Assembly: GCA_965221655.1 (NCBI GenBank)
Contig: OZ244906.1
Span: 1,426,001-1,490,000 of the forward strand
Direction: 5' to 3'
Length of the DNA stretch: 64,000 nucleotides
Source of the DNA: Bin107 sp965221655
GTDB taxonomy: Bacteria > UBA8248
Part shown: one piece after another, positions 60,501 to 64,000 of the stretch
How positions within the stretch are numbered: position 1 is the stretch's first letter
Layout of the letters: each line of letters begins with the position of its first letter
The notes under the pieces: generated by a model
The model's database searches: none
What the model was told of the DNA's origin: nothing
The model's input: the letters and a program-made list of their open reading frames with translations, nothing else
Made by a program: the position numbers and the translations under genes

Positions 60501-61631
60501 CTAGACGCCGCGCGCCGAGGAGAGTGCCGCGTCCTCCTCCGCCAAGCCGAGTTCTTTTTCCATCTCGCGCACGATCGGAATCACGTGTTTTCCTACGTTC
60601 TCGCATTCGCCGTGCAGGGGAAATCCGGAGAGGATGAGCAAGTTGATGCCCGCCTGTTCGATCTCGACGATCTTCTGTGCGCACTGCTCGTAGGAGCCCA
60701 CGATGGCGACGGCGGAACCCGAGCGAATCCGCCCCATCCCCGCCCAGAGGTTGGGACCCACCATCTCTTCTCTCGTGCGCGCCTGCTGCTCCTTCGTCCC
60801 CAGACTCTCGAAGGAGGATATCACCTTCCCCCGGTGGGCCAGCACCTCGGGGTCGACGCGGCTCATCACCTCCTCGGCGGCCTCGAAAGCCTCCTCCTCG
60901 CTCGCACGCGCGAATATCTGGAAGCGCGTAACGTACTTGAGCGGGCGCGTCCGCCCCGCTTGCGCACACTTGCGGTTCATGTGCGCGACCCGCTCGGCCA
61001 CCTGCTCGGGGCTTTGTCCCCAGAACACCGAATACTCCGCCCGCCGGACGGCGATGCCTTGCGCAACTTCCGAAGACCCGGCCATGAAGAAGGGAATCCT
61101 GGGTTTCTGCACGGGACGGGGGTACACGGTGGCGTTCTCCAGGCGGTAGAACTTGCCCTCGAACGAGTATTTCTCCTGCGTCCAGAGCCCCTCAAGGATT
61201 TCGAGGTATTCGTCCGTCCGCTCGTAGCGCGTGTCGTGTTCGAGTTCCTCGCCATAACTCGAAAGCGCAGCCCCGCCCGTCACGACGTTATAGAGAATCC
61301 GCCCGCCGGTGAGTTCGTCGAGAGAGGCCATCATCCGCGCACAGATGGCGGGGTCGATGATTCCCACCCGCACCGCCAGCAGAAGCTTGATGGTGCTGGT
61401 CGCCGGGCCGATGACGGCGGCGTTCACGATGCTGTCCCACGTGGGCGCCTGCGGCCCGTAGTGGCCGCTCACCTGGGAGGTGGGCACCAGGATGGTGGTG
61501 AAGCCGCTGCGCTCGGCATTTTGCGCGATGCGGGTAAAGGTGTCGTAACTCGGCGGATGGTCGGCGAATTTCTGGCCGATGTGCGCGCTGTCGCCATCGC
61601 AGGACATGTACCACGCGAGTTCGATGGCCAT
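60501..61631 (-). CDS. LLM class flavin-dependent oxidoreductase, SsuD-like
   Basis: A 376-residue luciferase-like monooxygenase resembling alkanesulfonate monooxygenase. It has ELAWYMSCDGDSAHIG near the start, GGRILYNVVTGG as the core signature, SSYGEELEHDTRYERTDEYLE, and RPVQKPRIPFFMAGSS. The R-Y-x-R-x-x-E-Y-L-E block and the VTGG motif are typical of SsuD and MsuD. It needs FMNH2 from a partner reductase, none of which is adjacent. GAGGGG precedes the ATG. Confidence 0.88.
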   Translation of the reverse strand: MAIELAWYMSCDGDSAHIGQKFADHPPSYDTFTRIAQNAERSGFTTILVPTSQVSGHYGPQAPTWDSIVNAAVIGPATSTIKLLLAVRVGIIDPAICARMMASLDELTGGRILYNVVTGGAALSSYGEELEHDTRYERTDEYLEILEGLWTQEKYSFEGKFYRLENATVYPRPVQKPRIPFFMAGSSEVAQGIAVRRAEYSVFWGQSPEQVAERVAHMNRKCAQAGRTRPLKYVTRFQIFARASEEEAFEAAEEVMSRVDPEVLAHRGKVISSFESLGTKEQQARTREEMVGPNLWAGMGRIRSGSAVAIVGSYEQCAQKIVEIEQAGINLLILSGFPLHGECENVGKHVIPIVREMEKELGLAEEDAALSSARGV

Positions 61632-61797
61632 GGGAGCCCCTCTTCGCTGCGTTCCGTCGCCTCTGGCGTGGGAGCAGTATATATCCGCAAAGCGCCCGGC
61701 GTCATCCCGAACCGGGATTCCCGGGCCGAAAACCCCATCAGGTGTTTCGCGGCCGCCCAGGCGCGATCCCGGGCGCCGGCGCGCGGGTTCAGGGCTG

Positions 61798-62655
61798 CTA
61801 TTCGCCCAAAAACGCCCGCATCTGCCGGCGGTAGTCCGCGTCGTTCATGTATTTCTTCATAAAATCACCCGGTGGAACATTTTCCAGCTCTTCGGGCTGC
61901 GCCCCTTCTTTGAGCGCCTTGAGGGTGGAATAAGCCGCCAGGGCCGCCGCCATAATGGGCTGGTGGCCCTGGAGTGCTACGCGCACCCCCTGTGCAACGA
62001 GATATTCCGCCCCCCGCACCTCCTTCGCACTCCCGCCCAGTATGACGGGGAGGCGCACCTCCGCCGCAATCGCTTCGAGTTGCGCACGGCTTTGCACCCC
62101 CACCACGAATATGGCGTCCACCCCCGCCGCCTCGTATGCCTTGACGCGCGCGATGGCGTCCTCGGTGTTCGTCGTGCGCGGCGCACTCGTTCTGCCCGCG
62201 ATGACGAGGTTCGGGTCCTGCCGCCCCTCGAGAGCGGCGCGCATCTTGCCGACGCCCTCCTCGATGGTGGTGAGCGCGGCGCCCGCGCCGAAGGGCTGGG
62301 GCAAAACGGTGTCCTCTATGGAGAGGCCCGCCACGCCCGCCGTTTCGAGTTCCTCGACCGTGCGCTTTACGTTCAGGGCGTTGCCGTAGCCGTGGTCGGC
62401 GTCCACGAGGAGAGGAATCTCCATGGCGCGGTTGATGCGCAGGGCCTGCTCGGCGAATTCGGTAAGAGTCAACAAAATGAAATCGGGCGCGCCCAGTACG
62501 GTGAGCGAGGCGGTCGAGCCCGCGAATATGCCGACCTCGAAACCCAGATCCTCCGCCATGCGCGCCGTAAGGGGGTCGTACACCGAGGCGGGATGCACGC
62601 ATCTCCCGCCCGCGAGCAGAGCGCGGAACTTCTCGCGCCTCGGGGTCCAGTTCAT
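61798..62655 (-). CDS. Isocitrate lyase/PEP mutase family enzyme
   Basis: A 285-residue TIM-barrel enzyme. LLVDADHGYGN holds the Mg-binding Asp pair and GLSIEDTVLPQPFG the conserved Glu-Asp. The isocitrate-lyase KKCGH motif is absent; carboxyphosphonoenolpyruvate mutase, methylisocitrate lyase and oxaloacetate decarboxylase are closer. ATG 62655 is preferred over a GTG at 62664 because GGAGGG abuts the GTG. Confidence 0.84.
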   Translation of the reverse strand: MNWTPRREKFRALLAGGRCVHPASVYDPLTARMAEDLGFEVGIFAGSTASLTVLGAPDFILLTLTEFAEQALRINRAMEIPLLVDADHGYGNALNVKRTVEELETAGVAGLSIEDTVLPQPFGAGAALTTIEEGVGKMRAALEGRQDPNLVIAGRTSAPRTTNTEDAIARVKAYEAAGVDAIFVVGVQSRAQLEAIAAEVRLPVILGGSAKEVRGAEYLVAQGVRVALQGHQPIMAAALAAYSTLKALKEGAQPEELENVPPGDFMKKYMNDADYRRQMRAFLGE

Positions 62656-62680
62656 GGCGTCCACCCCTCCCGGCGGCGCG

Positions 62681-63073
62681 TCACAGCACCTCCCTCCCGC
62701 CGTCGGAGTAGGTGATCCGCATCGTCACGGAGCCTTCGTTCAGCAGCCAGGGGCGTACGGTGAACGTGCGCGCTCCGCTCGCGTGCATGGGGTCGGACTC
62801 GGCGATTTGCCGCGCCTCCGCCAACGACCCGGCGCGCACGATGACCATGCCCTCCCCCTCCCAGGATTGTTCGTCGTCCGTCCAGAAGGGTCCCGCACCG
62901 AACATGATGCCCTTCTGCTCGAGTTCGACCTGAAAGGCGAGATGGGCCTCGAGGTTCTCCATCACGGGTCCCAGACCGTCCGCAGGAGTGGTGAAGTAGA
63001 CGTATAACTGCTTTTGCAGGCAGCCCGCGCTGGCGTTCAGCACGTCCTGCGCACTGATGTGCGGCTCGCTCAT
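62681..63073 (-). CDS. YCII-related domain protein
   Basis: A 130-residue protein with a ferredoxin-like YCII domain: LEAHLAFQVELEQKGIMFGAGP, then GMVIVRAGSLAEARQIAESDPM. The HLA-type His and DP Asp are the residues proposed to form the YCII active site. Function is unknown; YCII proteins often accompany oxygenases. It is 25 bases upstream of the PEP-mutase-like gene on the same strand. Confidence 0.75.
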   Translation of the reverse strand: MSEPHISAQDVLNASAGCLQKQLYVYFTTPADGLGPVMENLEAHLAFQVELEQKGIMFGAGPFWTDDEQSWEGEGMVIVRAGSLAEARQIAESDPMHASGARTFTVRPWLLNEGSVTMRITYSDGGREVL

Positions 63074-63212
63074 TATCGCTCCCGTCCGAGAAGATGTGGA
63101 ATCGTGTCCAGATGCAGGGTGCGGACACTATAGCACTTTTCCCCGCTCCGGACAGAGCGCAGGGGTGGCGCCCTTCGCCGCGCCGGACGGTCTCCCGGGC
63201 CAGCGCGGTGCG

Positions 63213-63665
63213 TCAGGTGTGCGGATGCGCGTCTTCTTCTTTGCGCACCGCTCCGCCGACCACGATGGCCGCGCTCAGCAGTATCAGGTTCTTGATGATG
63301 TATTGCCCCTCGAGCGTGGGTGCGAAGGGAATTTGCTCGAAGCAGACCTCGGGCAGGAGGAAGAGGGGCAGCACCGTCCCCGGCATTTGCACAAAGAGCA
63401 GGAACAGCGCGACGCGGATGAGTGGACGAAAGAGCAGACCCACCCCTATCGCCACCTCCCACCAGCCCAGCAGGGGGATGAAGAAATCCGGGGGAAGCCA
63501 GTAGACCGTGCGGCGTACGAGTTCGTCCGCCGCACTCATCCCGAAGGGTTTGAGGATGCCGAACCAGATGAAGATGACGGCGAGCGAAATGCGCAGGCAC
63601 AACCTGCCGTAGCGGTTCATCCAGCCCGCGATGTGGCGATCGATTCGCTCGAAACTGGGGGACAC
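63213..63665 (-). CDS. DoxX/YkgB-like four-helix membrane protein
   Basis: About 150 residues from a GTG at 63665 (the frame is open further back to 63872, but without membrane or family character). It has four helices: ISLAVIFIWFGILKPFG, LGWWEVAIGVGLLF, VALFLLFVQMPGTVLPLFLL and a last segment ending IVVGGAV. The layout resembles the DoxX and DUF417 families. Function is unknown. Confidence 0.68.
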   Translation of the reverse strand: MSPSFERIDRHIAGWMNRYGRLCLRISLAVIFIWFGILKPFGMSAADELVRRTVYWLPPDFFIPLLGWWEVAIGVGLLFRPLIRVALFLLFVQMPGTVLPLFLLPEVCFEQIPFAPTLEGQYIIKNLILLSAAIVVGGAVRKEEDAHPHT

Positions 63666-63892
63666 GGCACCATCTTCCGTACGGCGGCAGGCCAATGGTC
63701 TCGGCATTTCTGCGCCAAACCCGCAGGGGCGGGCTTCCAAAGCCATTATAGGCGCACGGAGGAGAATTCCGCCAATCTCGCTCAAATTGAAAAACGCAGC
63801 GCCTTCGCGCATAATACCCGGATTCCAAGAGTGCCAAGAGAAGCCGCGGCTTTCTGGGCAGCGGCGCCCCACCCTCTAACCGGGAGGTGTCT

Positions 63893-64000
63893 ATGATCAT
63901 CGAACGCGACTTGCCCGTCAAAATGGACGACGGGGTGGTGCTGCGGGTCGACGTCTACCGGCCCGACACCAAGGCGAAGGTGCCGGTCGTCATGGCGGGC
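63893..64000 (+). CDS. CocE/NonD (X-Pro dipeptidyl-peptidase) family hydrolase, partial
   Basis: The gene starts at ATG 63893 after GGGAGGT and runs off the right edge. The 36 visible residues (VKMDDGVVLRVDVYRPD, VPVVMAG) match the opening strand of CocE-type serine hydrolases, which act on esters or Xaa-Pro peptides. Catalytic residues lie outside the window. Confidence 0.75.
   Translation, partial: MIIERDLPVKMDDGVVLRVDVYRPDTKAKVPVVMAG

Noticed and set aside
1..64000. tRNA, rRNA, insertion sequences and prophage genes
   Set aside because: No cloverleaf with a T-loop and acceptor pairing, no rRNA segment, and no transposase or integrase motif was recognised on either strand by eye; a covariance-model scan would be decisive for small RNAs.

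Overview
The window is a stretch of a GC-rich, densely packed bacterial chromosome. It is Gram-negative in character: a Tat-exported binding protein, a c-type cytochrome, and a ZnuABC system with a periplasmic zinc carrier. The gene content is catabolic: a Liv-type ABC transporter, two acyl-CoA dehydrogenases, two LLM flavin oxidoreductases, hydantoinase/oxoprolinase subunits, two ThDP enzymes, amidohydrolase and amidase genes, and VOC proteins. This mix resembles uncultivated soil, marine or sponge lineages such as Tectomicrobia, Rokubacteria or deltaproteobacteria-like groups. That placement is inference; no rRNA or tRNA gene was seen.

Layout. 1-5620: partial VOC gene, then a five-gene Liv operon behind a near-consensus sigma-70 promoter. 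5.6-9.0 kb (minus): PaaK-like ligase, small cytochrome c, MATE exporter. 9.0-12.6 kb (plus): M20 hydrolase, acyl-CoA dehydrogenase, MsrB, VOC protein. 12.7-15.1 kb: VOC, CoxS-like and LLM genes (minus) lying between two inverted copies of a short GAAAAC-type repeat. 15.3-18.3 kb: orphan lower-GC DNA adenine methylase. 18.4-20.2 kb: variant asparaginase and lactonase-like hydrolase. 20.4-26.9 kb: complete seven-gene Mrp Na+/H+ antiporter operon plus an aquaporin. 27.1-33.9 kb: alpha/beta hydrolase, a minus-strand operon (cyclase, SucC-like, SucD-like, ThDP enzyme), a small membrane protein and a pyrimidine-dimer glycosylase-like gene.

33.9-46 kb: decayed binding-protein gene, TupA-like ATP-grasp gene, PPOX protein, DSD1-type PLP enzyme, amidohydrolase, a frameshifted secreted Cys-Pro repeat protein, dehydrogenases, ferredoxin, a rhodanese whose catalytic cysteine codon is an in-frame TGA followed by a SECIS-like hairpin, amidase, and sarcosine-oxidase-like gene. 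45.3-51.1 kb: translationally coupled hydantoinase-type operon. 51.3-55.3 kb: EndoIII-like glycosylase and zinc-uptake regulon (znuA divergent from zur-znuC-znuB). 55.3-63.7 kb (minus): SDR, second ThDP enzyme, isopropylmalate-dehydrogenase-like enzyme, acyl-CoA dehydrogenase, LLM enzyme, PEP-mutase/isocitrate-lyase family enzyme, YCII protein, DoxX-like membrane protein. The right edge holds the start of a CocE-type hydrolase.

The most notable observation is the rhodanese at 41635-42480. Conventional calling would stop at TGA 41764 and lose the active-site loop. Read through as selenocysteine, the sequence gives a complete two-domain sulfurtransferase with U239 at the catalytic position.
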